A model generated the notes under the pieces. The model had not been told where the DNA came from, searched no databases, and worked only from the letters and a program-made list of their open reading frames with translations. Positions 51,368-62,909 of a stretch of 64,000 bases of DNA are shown piece by piece. Source of the DNA: Bradyrhizobium xenonodulans (GTDB taxonomy: Bacteria > Pseudomonadota > Alphaproteobacteria > Rhizobiales > Xanthobacteraceae); the NCBI RefSeq assembly GCF_027594865.1, contig NZ_CP089391.1:8090501-8154500 (forward strand). The letters run 5' to 3'. The position numbers and the translations under genes were made by a program. The number at the start of each line of letters is the position of its first letter. Position 1 is the stretch's first letter.

Positions 51368-53059
51368 TTATGCCGCCGCAGTCGAGTCGCGCACGGTCCG
51401 GACCACCACCGATCGCAGTTGATCGAGGTTGGCGGCCATGCCGGCGATGGCCTGCCTCACCTCCGTGGCGCGCTCGTTCACCGAGGCAGCGTCGCGGCTG
51501 ACATTGGCGATCTTGGCCGAGACCTCCTTTGCAGCCGAGGCCGATTCGGAAATCGACCGCGCGATCGCCCGCGTCGCGGCGTCCTGCTGGTCCATTGCGG
51601 CGGCAACCGAGGTCGCGACGCCGTCGATCTCGACGATGTGGCCCCCCATGGTCTCGACGGCATCGACCGCAGCCTGTGTCGAGGCCTGAATCTCCGCGAT
51701 CAGGCGCCCGATCTCCTCGGTGGATTTGGCGGTCTGGTCGGACAGGGATTTCACTTCGGCGGCGACCACGGCAAAGCCGCGGCCGGCCTCACCGGCCCGC
51801 GCGGCCTCGATCGTGGCATTGAGCGCCAGCAGGTTGGTCTGGCCGGCGATGCCGCCGATCAGGTCGGAGACCTCCGCGATCTTCTTCACCGCGCCCGCCA
51901 GCGCCTGGATGGTCGAACGCGCCTGCTCGCGGCCCGCGACCGCCGATTTGGTAACGGTGCTGGTCCGCGCGACCTGGGTTGCGATGTCCCGGATCGAGGT
52001 GCTCAGCTCTTCGGCCGCGGCCGAGACGGTCTGCGAGCTGCCCAGGGCCTGGGTGGATGCCGAGGCCACGGCCTGCGACTCCATGGACAGCGACCGGGCG
52101 ATGTCGGACAGGCTGGAGGCGGCCCGTTCGACGCCCTGGCTTGCCACGCTTGCGGAATCGACCGAGCGGCCGGTCTCGCGCTCGACGGTCTCGGCCATCT
52201 GGTGCAGGGCGCCGCGCTTGGCCAGCGCCGCCTCCTGCTCCTTCCGCAACTGATCCTCGCGCAGGCGGGAATTCTCGACCGCCCCCTGCTTGAACACTTC
52301 GAGCGCGCCCGCCATCGAGCCGATCTCGTCCTGCCGGTGGGCGAAGGGGATGGCGGCGACGAGATCGCCGGTCGCGAGCTTCTGCATCGTGTCCGTCATG
52401 CGCACGATCGGGCGCACCACGCCAAGGGCGACGCCGAGCAGCCCGGCGGCAATGAAGGCAAGGACGGCCGCGGAGACGCCGAGGAGAATGTAGAGGATCG
52501 AGCTGTCCCGGTCGGCGGCCAGCTTCTCCATGTCGGCATTCTGCTTGTTGGCGCTCTCGACGATACTGTCGATCACGGCGCGATGCGCGGTGTAGGCGTC
52601 CTTGACCTGCGCATAGGCGCGCTCGGCGCCGGCCATATCCTTGCCCTTGAGGGCCGGCAGAAGCTGATCGGACAGGATCTTCCAGAACTTCTGCACCTCG
52701 GCATCGGATTTTTGCACCAGCGCCGTCTTCAGGTCGGCTGAGAGGCTGGAGGCGGTCCAATAGGCCTTGCGCTCGTCGTAATCCTTGCGGAGCTGGACCA
52801 GGCGTTCGCCATGGGCCGCCAGCTGATCCGGCTCGCGCATGGCGAGCGTGGCCTCGAGATAGGCTTCGATCACATATTCCGGCGGCGGCAGGATGTCGGC
52901 GATGAGGTCGTTGCCGAGCTTGATGTCGGAATACAGCGGACCGCCGACCTTGAGCTCGCGCAGGGCGTAGAGACTGGTCGAGACCACGGCCGTGAAACCG
53001 ATGGCCAGAACGATGCCGAAAGCAATGATCGCGGAGGAAAGGGAAAGACGAATTTTCAT
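51368..53059 (-). CDS. Methyl-accepting chemotaxis protein (transmembrane)
   Basis: A 563-residue chemoreceptor. Membrane helices flank a periplasmic domain: TM1 [20 protein letters not shown] (8-27) and TM2 [22 protein letters not shown] near 190. The sensor part between them is all-helical ([27 protein letters not shown]), of the four-helix-bundle type. A HAMP domain ([24 protein letters not shown]) follows, then the signalling hairpin with the conserved tip [36 protein letters not shown]. It lacks the C-terminal NWETF-type pentapeptide for CheR. The ligand is not evident, and no che genes are in the window. Confidence 0.93.
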   Translation of the reverse strand: MKIRLSLSSAIIAFGIVLAIGFTAVVSTSLYALRELKVGGPLYSDIKLGNDLIADILPPPEYVIEAYLEATLAMREPDQLAAHGERLVQLRKDYDERKAYWTASSLSADLKTALVQKSDAEVQKFWKILSDQLLPALKGKDMAGAERAYAQVKDAYTAHRAVIDSIVESANKQNADMEKLAADRDSSILYILLGVSAAVLAFIAAGLLGVALGVVRPIVRMTDTMQKLATGDLVAAIPFAHRQDEIGSMAGALEVFKQGAVENSRLREDQLRKEQEAALAKRGALHQMAETVERETGRSVDSASVASQGVERAASSLSDIARSLSMESQAVASASTQALGSSQTVSAAAEELSTSIRDIATQVARTSTVTKSAVAGREQARSTIQALAGAVKKIAEVSDLIGGIAGQTNLLALNATIEAARAGEAGRGFAVVAAEVKSLSDQTAKSTEEIGRLIAEIQASTQAAVDAVETMGGHIVEIDGVATSVAAAMDQQDAATRAIARSISESASAAKEVSAKIANVSRDAASVNERATEVRQAIAGMAANLDQLRSVVVRTVRDSTAAA

Positions 53060-53218
53060 GGAACAATCCGATGGGCCGCACCAAATCCAAACGGACTCTA
53101 AACGACTGCGGTAAACACGGGATTGCTACGCGCATAAATTGCACCGCCAAGGCCCCGGAAAACTACGGGAAATGCGATGCTGTCTCGATTGCCGATGCGC
53201 TCGGTGAGAAGCGTGGCC

Positions 53219-53821
53219 TTACATGTCGAAGAACACCGTCTCATTGTCGCCCTGGAGCCGCAGGTCGAGCCGGTAGACCGGCTTGCCGGCTTCACGCACC
53301 GCGGTCAGCGTGGCGCGGCGGTCGGCCGGCACCAAGGCCAGCACGGGGTCGGCGGCGTTGCCGGCCTCGTCGCTGAAATAGATCCGGGTATAGAGATGCC
53401 GCAGCATGCCGCGGCCGAACACCGCGAGCACGATGTGCGGCGCCTGCGGCTTGCCGTCGGGGTCGGGCACCACGCCCGGCTTGATGGTGTCGAAGGAATA
53501 ATTGCCGTCCTTGTCGGTGCCGCAGCGGGCAAAGCCGCGGAAGCTGGCATTCGGCAGCGCGCGCTTGTCCTGCGGATCGGCGAAGCGTCCTTGCGCATCC
53601 GCCTGCCAGATCTCCAGCATGACATCGGGCACGACGACGCCGTCGCCGTCGAACACGCGACCCTCGATGCGGACGCGGTCTCCGGTCACGTCGGGCGTCA
53701 GCGTCGAGTTGATGAACGCATCGTTCCAGGCGTAGTCGCCGGTCGGCGTCAGGCCGTATTTGAAGAACGGACCGACGGTCTGCGAAGGGGTGATCCCTTT
53801 GTCCTTCTCGTTTCCCTGCAC
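53219..53821 (-). CDS. pcaG: Protocatechuate 3,4-dioxygenase alpha subunit
   Basis: A 200-residue subunit of the intradiol enzyme that opens protocatechuate to 3-carboxymuconate (EC 1.13.11.3). The family start ITPSQTVGPFFKYGL is near residue 10. GRVFDGDGVVVPDVMLEIWQAD, FARCGTDKDGNYSFDTIKPG and HIVLAVFGRGMLRHLYTRIYF match the alpha subunit, which lacks the complete iron site supplied by beta. The GTG at 53821 lies one base beyond the pcaH stop with GGAG about 10 nt upstream inside pcaH. The last gene of the pca cluster, it is translationally linked to pcaH. Confidence 0.93.
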   Translation of the reverse strand: MQGNEKDKGITPSQTVGPFFKYGLTPTGDYAWNDAFINSTLTPDVTGDRVRIEGRVFDGDGVVVPDVMLEIWQADAQGRFADPQDKRALPNASFRGFARCGTDKDGNYSFDTIKPGVVPDPDGKPQAPHIVLAVFGRGMLRHLYTRIYFSDEAGNAADPVLALVPADRRATLTAVREAGKPVYRLDLRLQGDNETVFFDM

Positions 53822-53822
53822 G

Positions 53823-54524
53823 TTAGTGGTTCTCCATTGGCGTAGCGTTCTTGCCGCGCAGTACGATGTCAAAGCGGTAGCACAGCGCCCATTCGGGCTG
53901 GGTATTCTCGAGATCGAACGACGAGACCATGCGCGCCCGCGCCTTCTCGTCCGGCACCGAGTTGAAGATCGGGTCGAACGGGAACAGCGGATCGTTCGGG
54001 AAATACATCTGCGTCACCAGGCGCGTGACGAAGGAATGGCCGAACACCGACAGGTGGATATGCGCGGGACGCCAGGCGTTGTGGTGATTGCCCCAGGGAT
54101 AGGCGCCGGGCTTGATGCTGACGAAGCGGTAGTAGCCGGCGGCATCGCTCACGGTGCGGCCGGCGCCGGTAAAGTTCGGATCGAGCGGCGCCGGATGCTG
54201 GTCGCGGACATGGACGTAGCGGCCGCAGGAATTGGCCTGCCAGATCTCGACCAGCGAGTTCGGCACGCCGCGACCGTCTTCGTCGCGGACATGGCCATGC
54301 ACGATGATGCGCTCGCCGAGCGGCTCACTCGCGTGCTGGCGGGTGAGATCATTGTCGCCCTCGCGCACCGTCTCGTGGCCGTAGACCGGGCCGGTCAATT
54401 CCGACAGCGTGTGGCGCATCGGGATCAGTGGCTTGTTCGGCGCACGCTTGATCGAGCTCTTGTACTCGGGCGACAGCGGCAGCGGATGCGCCTTGTTGCT
54501 GTCGGTGGGATAGATGAATGTCAT
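53823..54524 (-). CDS. pcaH: Protocatechuate 3,4-dioxygenase beta subunit
   Basis: A 233-residue subunit that carries the non-haem Fe(III). Iron ligands are readable by position: Tyr103 in CGRYVHVRD, Tyr142 in SIKPGAYPWG, and His155 and His157 in WRPAHIHLSVFG. The N-terminal part LIPMRHTLSELTGPVYG is typical of PcaH. A strong site, GGGGAGGAG, precedes the ATG at 54524. The gap to the dioxygenase gene upstream contains the A/T-rich palindrome and a TATAAT -10, so pcaHG can be transcribed on their own. The enzyme feeds the 3-oxoadipate pathway, whose last step is encoded by pcaF nearby. Confidence 0.94.
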   Translation of the reverse strand: MTFIYPTDSNKAHPLPLSPEYKSSIKRAPNKPLIPMRHTLSELTGPVYGHETVREGDNDLTRQHASEPLGERIIVHGHVRDEDGRGVPNSLVEIWQANSCGRYVHVRDQHPAPLDPNFTGAGRTVSDAAGYYRFVSIKPGAYPWGNHHNAWRPAHIHLSVFGHSFVTRLVTQMYFPNDPLFPFDPIFNSVPDEKARARMVSSFDLENTQPEWALCYRFDIVLRGKNATPMENH

Positions 54525-54571
54525 GGGCGACTCCTCCCCGGCCATTGTGGTCCGGCCGGTCAACGCTTCCG

Positions 54572-54599
54572 CCAATCATTATATGATATAACTAATTGG
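54572..54599. promoter_or_regulatory. Operator/promoter region of pcaHG
   Basis: CCAAT and ATTGG (54572-54576 and 54595-54599) enclose the near-perfect palindrome TTATATGATATAA (54579-54591). On the minus strand this contains TATAAT (54583-54578), a consensus -10 placed 48-54 nt before the pcaH start. No -35 match was seen, so an activator may be needed. It is the most A/T-rich spot in this region. Confidence 0.6.
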
Positions 54600-54642
54600 G
54601 GGAAGCGGTTTGGCAGACCTCCTGCGTCTGGCCGGAGCGCAC

Positions 54643-55536
54643 TTATTTGATCGGCGGGCGCGGCAGCACGGCCTCCCCGGCTTCGAGCCGGTAGGCGTGG
54701 TCGAGCGAATACCAGGGCGTCGCGACGTCGGGTGCGGCCGGATGCGGCGTGTCATGGCGCAGGAACTTGCCGATCAGCGCCTGTGTCACGCCGAACTGCA
54801 CGTCGCTGTCGATATGGGGATCGTTGGGGTCGTAGACCTGCGAGATCAGCACCTTGAATCCGGGCTTGAAGATCAGGGCGTGCAGATGCGCGGGACGATA
54901 AGGGTGGCGGCTCTGCGCTTCCAGCAGGCGGCCGACCACGCCATCGGTCGGAATGGGATAGCCCACCATCATCACCGAGCGGAATGAGAAGCGCCCGTGC
55001 TCGTCGGTCGTGAACTTGCCGCGCAGGTTCATGTCGGCCTGATCGGGGTTCTGGTTCTCGTAGAGGCCGACCGGGGAGGCGTGCCAGACGTCGACCTCGG
55101 CGCCGGAAACGGGACGGCCGTCCCTGTCGACGACGCGGCCGTTGACAAACAGCGGTGCGCCCGGGGTCTCGGAGCGGACGATCGATCCGCCATTCTCCAC
55201 CCGCGGCGAATTCAACCGCCAGAACGGTCCGAGCAGCGATTGATCCGTTTCCGTGTTGCCTTGGTCGCCATTGTTGAGCAGGCACACCAGCGGCGAGACG
55301 CCGAGCGAGCCGGCCATCAGCACGACTTCATTGTGCGTGTCGGTGGTCAGCTTGCCGAGTTCGGCCACGATCGCCGTCGCATCGCGAAACTCCTTCTCGG
55401 TCAGGCGAACGTCGCGGACGAATCCGTGCAGATGCTTGACCAGCGAGATCATGATCTGGCGCATCCGCGGATCGGAGGTTCGCTCCATCACCGCCAGAGC
55501 GGCGGCCGTGACGTCCTGCTCGCGTTCGATGATCAT
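54643..55536 (-). CDS. Intradiol ring-cleavage dioxygenase, hydroxyquinol 1,2-dioxygenase type
   Basis: A 297-residue dioxygenase. An N-terminal helical domain (1-100) with LVKHLHGFVRDVRLTEKEF is followed by the intradiol beta-sandwich. Iron ligands by position are Tyr159 (PVGLYENQNP), Tyr193 (MVGYPIP), His217 and His219 (YRPAHLHALIF). The N-terminal helical domain, VDVWHASPVGLYENQ and MNLRGKFTTDEHG point to hydroxyquinol (1,2,4-trihydroxybenzene) 1,2-dioxygenase; catechol 1,2-dioxygenase is the alternative. The ATG at 55536 (MIIEREQDV) is preferred to the open frame upstream. It sits between pcaF and pcaH, and its ring-opened product would join the 3-oxoadipate pathway through a maleylacetate reductase not seen here. 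Confidence 0.88.
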   Translation of the reverse strand: MIIEREQDVTAAALAVMERTSDPRMRQIMISLVKHLHGFVRDVRLTEKEFRDATAIVAELGKLTTDTHNEVVLMAGSLGVSPLVCLLNNGDQGNTETDQSLLGPFWRLNSPRVENGGSIVRSETPGAPLFVNGRVVDRDGRPVSGAEVDVWHASPVGLYENQNPDQADMNLRGKFTTDEHGRFSFRSVMMVGYPIPTDGVVGRLLEAQSRHPYRPAHLHALIFKPGFKVLISQVYDPNDPHIDSDVQFGVTQALIGKFLRHDTPHPAAPDVATPWYSLDHAYRLEAGEAVLPRPPIK

Positions 55537-55599
55537 GCCCGTCTCCCAACCCACACGCTTCGCCTCTCCCCGCAAGCGGGGAGAGGGAGAGGAGAGAGC

Positions 55600-56808
<1,209 letters not shown>

Positions 56809-57023
56809 CGTTGTTCTCCCTGAATGCCGCGGTTCGGCCAAATTCTTCAATGTCGGCGGAGTTTTAGGAGGGCGCCCGCGGCAGGTCAATTGACTGATGC
56901 GCGCGTGTTCCGGGGGGTGCGCACGCCCTTGGCGCATGCCGCGCTGCGGACAACGTGGAAAACCTCCCCTCGCCGGCCAAAGCGATAGGAGCGCGGGGCG
57001 AAATTTTGTAGGTTGCGCCGCTC

Positions 57024-59762
57024 ATGACAGTACAACAGCCGATACCCGTACCGCCCCCCGACGACGCGCCCGCACTACCAGCGGAAGCCGCCGCGCGCGT
57101 CACGCCGATGATGGAACAGTACCTTGAAATCAAGGCGGCGCATCAGGGCCTGCTGCTGTTCTACCGGATGGGCGACTTCTACGAGCTGTTCTTCGAGGAC
57201 GCCGAGATCGCCTCCCGGACGCTCGGCATCGTGCTGACCAAGCGCGGCAAGCATCAGGGCGCCGATATCCCGATGTGCGGCGTTCCGGTCGAGCGCTCCG
57301 AGGACTATCTGCATCGCCTGATCATCGCCGGCCACCGCGTCGCGGTGTGCGAGCAGACCGAGGATCCTGCCGCCGCGAAAGCGCGCGGCAACAAGAGCGT
57401 GGTCCGCCGCGGCGTGGTGCGGCTGGTCACGCCGGGCACGCTGACCGAGGACACGCTGCTCGATGCCCGCGCCAACAATTACCTGCTGGCGATCGCGCGC
57501 GCCCGCGCCTCCGGTGGCGGCGACCGCTTTGGTCTCGCCTGGATCGACATCTCGACCGCCGAATTCACCGTGATGGAATGCTCGAGCGGCGAGCTCGCCG
57601 CGACGCTGGCACGCATCAACCCGAACGAGGCCATCGTCACCGACGCGCTCTACAACGACAGCGAGCTCGGCCAGACCTTGCGCGAGCTGCCGGCGGTGAC
57701 GCCGCTGACGCGCGATGTCTTCGACGGCGCCACCGCCGAAAAGCGGCTGTGCGATTACTTTGCCGTCGCGACCATGGACGGGCTCGCGCAGCTCACACGG
57801 CTGGAGGCGACCGCCGCGGCCGCCGCCGTCACCTATGTCGACCGCACCCAGGTCGGCAAGCATCCGCCGTTGTCGCCGCCGGCGCGCGAGGCCTCGGGCG
57901 CGACCATGGCGATTGATCCCGCCACCCGCGCCAATCTCGAACTGACGCGGACGCTCGCCGGCGAACGGCGCGGCTCGCTGCTCGATGCGATCGACTGCAC
58001 CGTGACCTCGGCCGGCTCGCGGCTGCTGGCGCAGCGGCTGGCGGCGCCGCTGACGGATGCGCCGGCGATTGCGCGGCGGCTCGATGCCGTCAGCGCCTTC
58101 GTCGCCGACTCGGCTGCGCGCGAAGACATCCGCAGCATTTTGCGCGGCGCGCCCGACATGTCACGCGCGCTGGCCCGTCTTTCGGTCGGCCGCGGCGGGC
58201 CGCGCGATCTTGCGGGCTTGCGCGACGGCATCATCGCCGCCGACCAGGTCTTGGCGCGGCTTTCCGAGCTCGACCAGCCGCCGCAGGAGATCGCGGCAGT
58301 GATGGCGGCCTTGCAGCGTCCGTCGCGCGAGCTCGCCACCGAATTTGCCCGTGCGCTCGACGAGCAATTGCCGCTGATCAAGCGCGACGGCGGCTTCGTG
58401 CGCCAGGGCTATGAGCCCGCGCTCGACGAGGCGCGAAACCTGCGCGACGCCTCGCGCCTCGTGGTGGCCTCGATGCAGGCGCGCTACGCCGACGACACGG
58501 GTGTGAAAGGTCTCAAGATCCGGCACAACAACGTGCTCGGCTATTTCGTCGAGGTCACCGCGCAGCACGGCGACAAGCTGATGTCAGCGCCGCTGAACGC
58601 GACCTTCATCCATCGCCAGACGCTGGCGGGCCAGGTGCGCTTCACCACCTCCGAGCTCGGCGAGATCGAAGCCAAGATCGCCAATGCCGGCGACCGCTCG
58701 CTCGGGCTCGAGCTCGAGATTTTCGAGCGGCTCTGCGCCAAGGCGCTGGATATCAGCGACGATCTGCGTTCCGCCGCTCACGCCTTCGCGTTGCTCGACG
58801 TCGCGACCTCGCTCGCCAAACTCGCGATCGACGACAATTACGTGCGGCCGGACGTCGATGGCTCGCTCGGCTTTGCGATCGAGGCCGGCCGCCACCCCGT
58901 GGTCGAACAGGCCCTGAAGCGCAACGGCGAGCCGTTCATCGCCAATGCCTGCGACCTCTCGCCTGCGCCGGCACAGAAATCCGGCCAGCTCTGGCTGCTG
59001 ACCGGTCCCAACATGGCCGGCAAATCGACCTTCCTGCGCCAGAACGCGCTCATTGCCTTGCTGGCTCAAATTGGCAGCTTCGTGCCGGCCACGCGCGCGC
59101 GGATCGGCATCATCGACCGCCTGTTCTCGCGCGTCGGTGCCGCCGACGATCTCGCCCGCGGCCGCTCCACCTTCATGGTCGAGATGGTCGAGACCGCCGC
59201 GATCCTCAACCAGGCCGGCGAGCGCGCGCTGGTGATCCTCGACGAGATCGGCCGCGGCACTGCGACCTTCGACGGCCTCTCGATCGCCTGGGCCGCGATC
59301 GAGCATCTGCACGAAAGCAACCGCTGCCGCACGCTGTTCGCGACGCATTATCACGAGCTGACCGCGCTCTCGGCAAAACTGCCGCGGATGTTCAATGCGA
59401 CGGTGCGCGTGAAGGAATGGCAGGGCAACGTCGTGTTCCTGCACGAGGTGCTGCCGGGTTCGGCCGATCGCTCCTACGGCATCCAGGTGGCGAAGCTTGC
59501 GGGCCTGCCGCCGGCGGTGATCACGCGCGCCAAATCGGTGCTGGCAAAGCTGGAGGCCCAGGACCGCGGCCAGACCGCGCGTGCACTGGCCGACGACCTC
59601 CCGCTGTTCGCCGTGCCCTCGCGCGCCGCCGCGGAAGCTGCGCCGCCGAGCGAAGCCGAGCTGCTGATGGAAGCCGTGAAGGCGCTGCACCCCGACGAGA
59701 TGTCGCCGCGCGAGGCACTCGATGCGCTGTATGCGCTGAAGGCCAAGCTGCCGAAGCCGTGA
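57024..59762 (+). CDS. mutS: DNA mismatch repair protein MutS
   Basis: A 912-residue mismatch-recognition ATPase. The N-terminal mismatch-binding motif is [15 protein letters not shown] near 48, with the intercalating Phe and adjacent Glu. Domains II-IV follow, and the clamp region lies around [38 protein letters not shown]. The ABC-type ATPase has Walker [10 protein letters not shown] near 661, Walker [16 protein letters not shown] near 735 and FATHYHEL near 775. The C-terminal tail ([20 protein letters not shown]) is the dimer/tetramer helix. It starts in the divergent region with pcaF and ends at an inverted-repeat element. Confidence 0.97.
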   Translation: MTVQQPIPVPPPDDAPALPAEAAARVTPMMEQYLEIKAAHQGLLLFYRMGDFYELFFEDAEIASRTLGIVLTKRGKHQGADIPMCGVPVERSEDYLHRLIIAGHRVAVCEQTEDPAAAKARGNKSVVRRGVVRLVTPGTLTEDTLLDARANNYLLAIARARASGGGDRFGLAWIDISTAEFTVMECSSGELAATLARINPNEAIVTDALYNDSELGQTLRELPAVTPLTRDVFDGATAEKRLCDYFAVATMDGLAQLTRLEATAAAAAVTYVDRTQVGKHPPLSPPAREASGATMAIDPATRANLELTRTLAGERRGSLLDAIDCTVTSAGSRLLAQRLAAPLTDAPAIARRLDAVSAFVADSAAREDIRSILRGAPDMSRALARLSVGRGGPRDLAGLRDGIIAADQVLARLSELDQPPQEIAAVMAALQRPSRELATEFARALDEQLPLIKRDGGFVRQGYEPALDEARNLRDASRLVVASMQARYADDTGVKGLKIRHNNVLGYFVEVTAQHGDKLMSAPLNATFIHRQTLAGQVRFTTSELGEIEAKIANAGDRSLGLELEIFERLCAKALDISDDLRSAAHAFALLDVATSLAKLAIDDNYVRPDVDGSLGFAIEAGRHPVVEQALKRNGEPFIANACDLSPAPAQKSGQLWLLTGPNMAGKSTFLRQNALIALLAQIGSFVPATRARIGIIDRLFSRVGAADDLARGRSTFMVEMVETAAILNQAGERALVILDEIGRGTATFDGLSIAWAAIEHLHESNRCRTLFATHYHELTALSAKLPRMFNATVRVKEWQGNVVFLHEVLPGSADRSYGIQVAKLAGLPPAVITRAKSVLAKLEAQDRGQTARALADDLPLFAVPSRAAAEAAPPSEAELLMEAVKALHPDEMSPREALDALYALKAKLPKP

Positions 59763-59769
59763 CGGTGCC

Positions 59770-59863
59770 GTAGGGTGGGCAAAGCGTAGCGTGCCCACCA
59801 TACAAATCACACTGGAGAGATGGTGGGCACAGCGCGCGAAGCGCGCGCCTTTGCCCACCCTAC
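59770..59863. repeat. Intergenic inverted-repeat element, copy 3
   Basis: The outer arms GTAGGGTGGGCAAAG and CTTTGCCCACCCTAC are perfect 15-bp complements. GTGCCCACCAT and ATGGTGGGCAC form an inner stem, and GCGCGC-AAG-type pairing lies to the right. It lies between the convergent mutS and chemoreceptor genes. Confidence 0.85.
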
Positions 59864-59872
59864 AGGTCTGGC

Positions 59873-61549
59873 CTACGCCCTCGCCGCGATCGCGGCGGCT
59901 TCTGCGGCCGCGCGCTGCATGCTGGTCGACATCTCGTTCGTGACCGTGCTCTGCTCCTCGACTGCGGCGGCGGTCGACGTCACGTATTCGCTGACGCTGT
60001 TGATCGCCTGCTTGATCGAGCCGAGCGCGCTGACGACGTCGCCGGAGATGCCGTTGAGGCTGCCGATCTCCTGGCCGATCTTGTCGGTCGCCTGCTTGGC
60101 CTGGTTGGCGAGGCTCTTCACTTCGGAGGCGACCACGGCAAAGCCGCGGCCGGCCTCGCCGGCGCGCGCCGATTCGATCGTGGCGTTCAGCGCCAGCAGG
60201 TTGATCTGCCCGGTGATGCTGTTGATCATCTCGACGATGCCGCTCATCGACTGCGCGGCCTCGGTGAGGCGCTGGGCCTGGGCGTCGGCGGAGGCGACCT
60301 GATCCACCGCGCTCAACGCAGTCTCGCGCGATTTGGTCATGGCCTCGGAAATCTCCCGCACCGAGGCGTTCAGCTCCTCCGAACCGGCTGCGACCGATTC
60401 CATCATGCCGCGGACGCGCTCATTGCCCATGCGGACCAGCACCTGCTTCGTGGTGTCGGTGGCATATTTCACGACCTTGAACGGCTTGCCGTTGAGATCG
60501 AGAATCGGATTGTAGGACGCCTGGATGTAGACCTCCTTGCCGCCCTTGCCGATGCGCTTGTATTCGGCCGCCTGGTACTGGCCGCGATTGAGCGCAGCCC
60601 AGAACTCGCGATAGGCGGCGCCGTCCCGCTCGCTGGGATCGACGAACATGCTGTGATGCTTGCCCTTGATCTCGGCGAGCGAATAGCCGAGCGCGCCGAG
60701 GAAGTTGGCATTCGCGGCGATGATCGTGCCGTCCATGTTGAACTCGATCACGGCCTGGGCCTTGTCGATCGCCGCGATCTGGCCGGCGAGATCGGCGTTC
60801 TTCAGCTTCTCAGCGGTCACGTCGGTCGCGAACTTGACGACGCCGTACGGTTTGCCGTTCTCGTCGAGCAGCGGATTGTAGGAGGCGAGAATCCAGACCT
60901 CGCGACCGCCCTTGCCGATACGCTTGAACTCGCCGGCCTGGTAGTCGCCACGGTTGAGCGCGGCCCAGAATTCGCGATAGCCCGCGCCGTTGCGCTCGCC
61001 CTCGGCCACGAACAGGCTGTGATGCTTGCCCTCGATCTCGGCCAGCGAATAGCCGAGCGCCTTGCAGAAATTCTCGTTGGCAGTGACGATGGTGCCGTCG
61101 AGCTTGAATTCGATGACGGCCTGGGCGCGGCTGATGGCTGCGACCTTGGAAGCCTCGGTCATGCTCCGGATTTTCTTCGCAGTGATGTCGGTCGCAATCT
61201 TGGCGACCATCACCGTCTTGCCGTTGCCGTCGAGCACCGGATTGTAGGATGCTTCGATCCAGACCTCGCGGCCCCCCTTCGCGATCCGCTTGAACTCGCG
61301 GGCCTGATACTCGCCGCGGTTCAACGCGGCCCAGAACGCCTTGTACTCGGCGGTGTCGCGCTGGTCGGCCGGCACGAACATGGAGTGATGCTTGCCCTGA
61401 ATCTCGTCAAGCCGATAGCCGAGGGCGTCGAGAAAATTCTTGTTGGCCGTGATGATCGAGCCATCGAGATTGAATTCGATCATCGCCTGCGAACGGCTGA
61501 TGGCGTCGAGCCGCGGTTGTGCATCACTGTGGGACTTGCGACCAAACAT
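59873..61549 (-). CDS. Soluble chemoreceptor with three tandem PAS domains
   Basis: A 558-residue methyl-accepting protein with no membrane helix, so it should act in the cytoplasm. Three PAS domains of about 122 residues, nearly identical to one another, start near 19, 141 and 263. Each contains [15 protein letters not shown] or a close variant, a GYxLxEIxGKHHSMF motif and a FKRIxKGGREVW strand. The signalling domain follows, with [37 protein letters not shown] at the tip. Aer-like and PAS-containing receptors often bind FAD or haem, but no Cys/His ligand is obvious. The ATG at 61549 (MFGRKSHSD) has GGAG upstream. Confidence 0.92.
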   Translation of the reverse strand: MFGRKSHSDAQPRLDAISRSQAMIEFNLDGSIITANKNFLDALGYRLDEIQGKHHSMFVPADQRDTAEYKAFWAALNRGEYQAREFKRIAKGGREVWIEASYNPVLDGNGKTVMVAKIATDITAKKIRSMTEASKVAAISRAQAVIEFKLDGTIVTANENFCKALGYSLAEIEGKHHSLFVAEGERNGAGYREFWAALNRGDYQAGEFKRIGKGGREVWILASYNPLLDENGKPYGVVKFATDVTAEKLKNADLAGQIAAIDKAQAVIEFNMDGTIIAANANFLGALGYSLAEIKGKHHSMFVDPSERDGAAYREFWAALNRGQYQAAEYKRIGKGGKEVYIQASYNPILDLNGKPFKVVKYATDTTKQVLVRMGNERVRGMMESVAAGSEELNASVREISEAMTKSRETALSAVDQVASADAQAQRLTEAAQSMSGIVEMINSITGQINLLALNATIESARAGEAGRGFAVVASEVKSLANQAKQATDKIGQEIGSLNGISGDVVSALGSIKQAINSVSEYVTSTAAAVEEQSTVTNEMSTSMQRAAAEAAAIAARA

Positions 61550-61924
61550 CAAAGAATCTCCATCTCGAAATCATGCCGATGGGCCACGCCCGTCGGGGAT
61601 GTGACCGTTCGGCGCCACTGCCGTATTCCAATCGACGATTTCCGCAGGTCCGCGCGATCGGATGCAAATCGGACGGAATTCGCGCTTCCGACAGCGGAAA
61701 CGGATACGCAATGTCGTTCGTAAGGGAAAAGCTCGAATAAAGTTCTAATAGAGATGTCGAAAATCAGCAGGCGCGCGGCCGTGCCTGCCGGCGCCGAGGT
61801 CCCGCCAGGCGCGAGCGCGCGATTTGAAATGACACTTCTCATTCAATGGCTTGGGCGCCGTCGAGCCGGCATGAGAGTCTCGGACGTGTCTTCTCGCGAC
61901 TCCGTGTCGCGCATATCCGTAGTG
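61550..61924. other. Intergenic stretch upstream of the triple-PAS chemoreceptor
   Basis: About 375 bases lie between the start of the chemoreceptor gene and the end of a membrane protein gene on the same strand. I see no gene, tRNA, or strong repeat. A weak pairing CCGATGGG/CCCGTCGG lies near 61573-61597. The chemoreceptor promoter is presumably here. Confidence 0.5.
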
Positions 61925-62785
61925 TCACGGCAACGGCCGCGCCTTGTGCCGCGCACGCCGGCCAATTCCCCAGAGCGACAGGTTCCACACGATGCAAGTG
62001 CCGAGCGCGAGACAAAGACCGACGGCAGAGCCGAACCACACCACCGCAACGTGCATGACGGCGATTGCCATGCCGAAACCGAGCAGCCCCCAGGCCGAAT
62101 TGGCGAGTACCGCAGCGGTCGGCGGACCGCCGATGCGCGGATGCAGGATCACCATGATGCTGGAAAACACCACGGGATACAGCGCGATGATGCCGCTGAT
62201 CCGCGGGCCGACCCAGCCCGACGTCGAGACCACGATGGCGACGAGGGTTGCGACCAGCGCAGCCCGCATCGGCACGTCGTACCAGCGGCGCGTCACCAGC
62301 GGCATCTTCACGTGGCGATAGCCCGCGAGCAGCGGAATGCAGATGCCGAACGCGATCAAATTGGCGGCGAGCCCGGCGCTGAGCGTCCAGTCGAATTGCC
62401 GGATGATCGAGGCGAGCACGATCCAGACCGCAACGGCGCTGCCGCAACTCGCGACAAGACCGTGCCGCTGCGACAGCACGACATAGGTGAGGCACATGAA
62501 GATCGTCGCCGCATTGACCGGCAGGCTCGCCAGCGCACCCTGCGCGATGAAGGCGGCGTCATGGTCGAGCGCGAGGAAGACATAGGACGGACCGGCGGAG
62601 ACCGGCAGGGTCGCGACCAGCGCGCCGATCACCGGCCCCGAGCGTTCGGTGATGATCGACGCCGTCACGACGAACGCCGCCGCGATCGCCATGCGCAGGA
62701 GGAGGAAGAGGAGGAAGTGGAGGTCGGGGGACATCAGGCGCGGGATGATTTTTTGTTGAAGCGTATTATCCGCGGAGTCGTTCAC
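61925..62785 (-). CDS. Hypothetical integral membrane protein
   Basis: A 286-residue protein with about nine or ten hydrophobic segments, including LHFLLFLLLRMAIAAAFVV, IGALVATLPVSAGPSYVFLAL, NAATIFMCLTYVVLS, ISGIIALYPVVFSSIMVI and GLCLALGTCIVWNLSLWGIG. The motif pair GALVATLPVSAG and GIIALYPVVFSS looks like an internal repeat (A-L-x-P-V). The start is GTG at 62785, whose ribosome site GGAGAG belongs to the adjacent inverted repeat; an ATG at 62734 lacks a ribosome site. I do not recognise a function. It follows the OsmC-like gene on the same strand. Confidence 0.78.
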   Translation of the reverse strand: MNDSADNTLQQKIIPRLMSPDLHFLLFLLLRMAIAAAFVVTASIITERSGPVIGALVATLPVSAGPSYVFLALDHDAAFIAQGALASLPVNAATIFMCLTYVVLSQRHGLVASCGSAVAVWIVLASIIRQFDWTLSAGLAANLIAFGICIPLLAGYRHVKMPLVTRRWYDVPMRAALVATLVAIVVSTSGWVGPRISGIIALYPVVFSSIMVILHPRIGGPPTAAVLANSAWGLLGFGMAIAVMHVAVVWFGSAVGLCLALGTCIVWNLSLWGIGRRARHKARPLP

Positions 62786-62903
62786 CTCTCCTGTAGGGAG
62801 AGGTCGATTTGCGCAGCAAATCGGGTGAGGGCTTCAGGTCCCACGAGAGAGCACAGGCCCCTCACCCGCGCCTTCGGCGCGACCTCTCCCGATGGGAGAG
62901 GTG
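62783..62903. repeat. Long inverted repeat between OsmC-like and membrane-protein genes
   Basis: The outer arms CACCTCTCC and GGAGAGGTG lie 121 bp apart, with inner GGGAGAGGTCG/CGACCTCTCCC and CCTCACCC/GGGTGAGG pairings. The left arm supplies the ribosome site and GTG start of the membrane protein gene. The sequence belongs to a repeat type frequent in this group. Confidence 0.65.
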
Positions 62904-62909
62904 GACAGC

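Noticed and set aside
61550..61924. Possible small gene upstream of the triple-PAS chemoreceptor
   Set aside because: Frames here are short, lack ribosome sites and show no protein-like composition.
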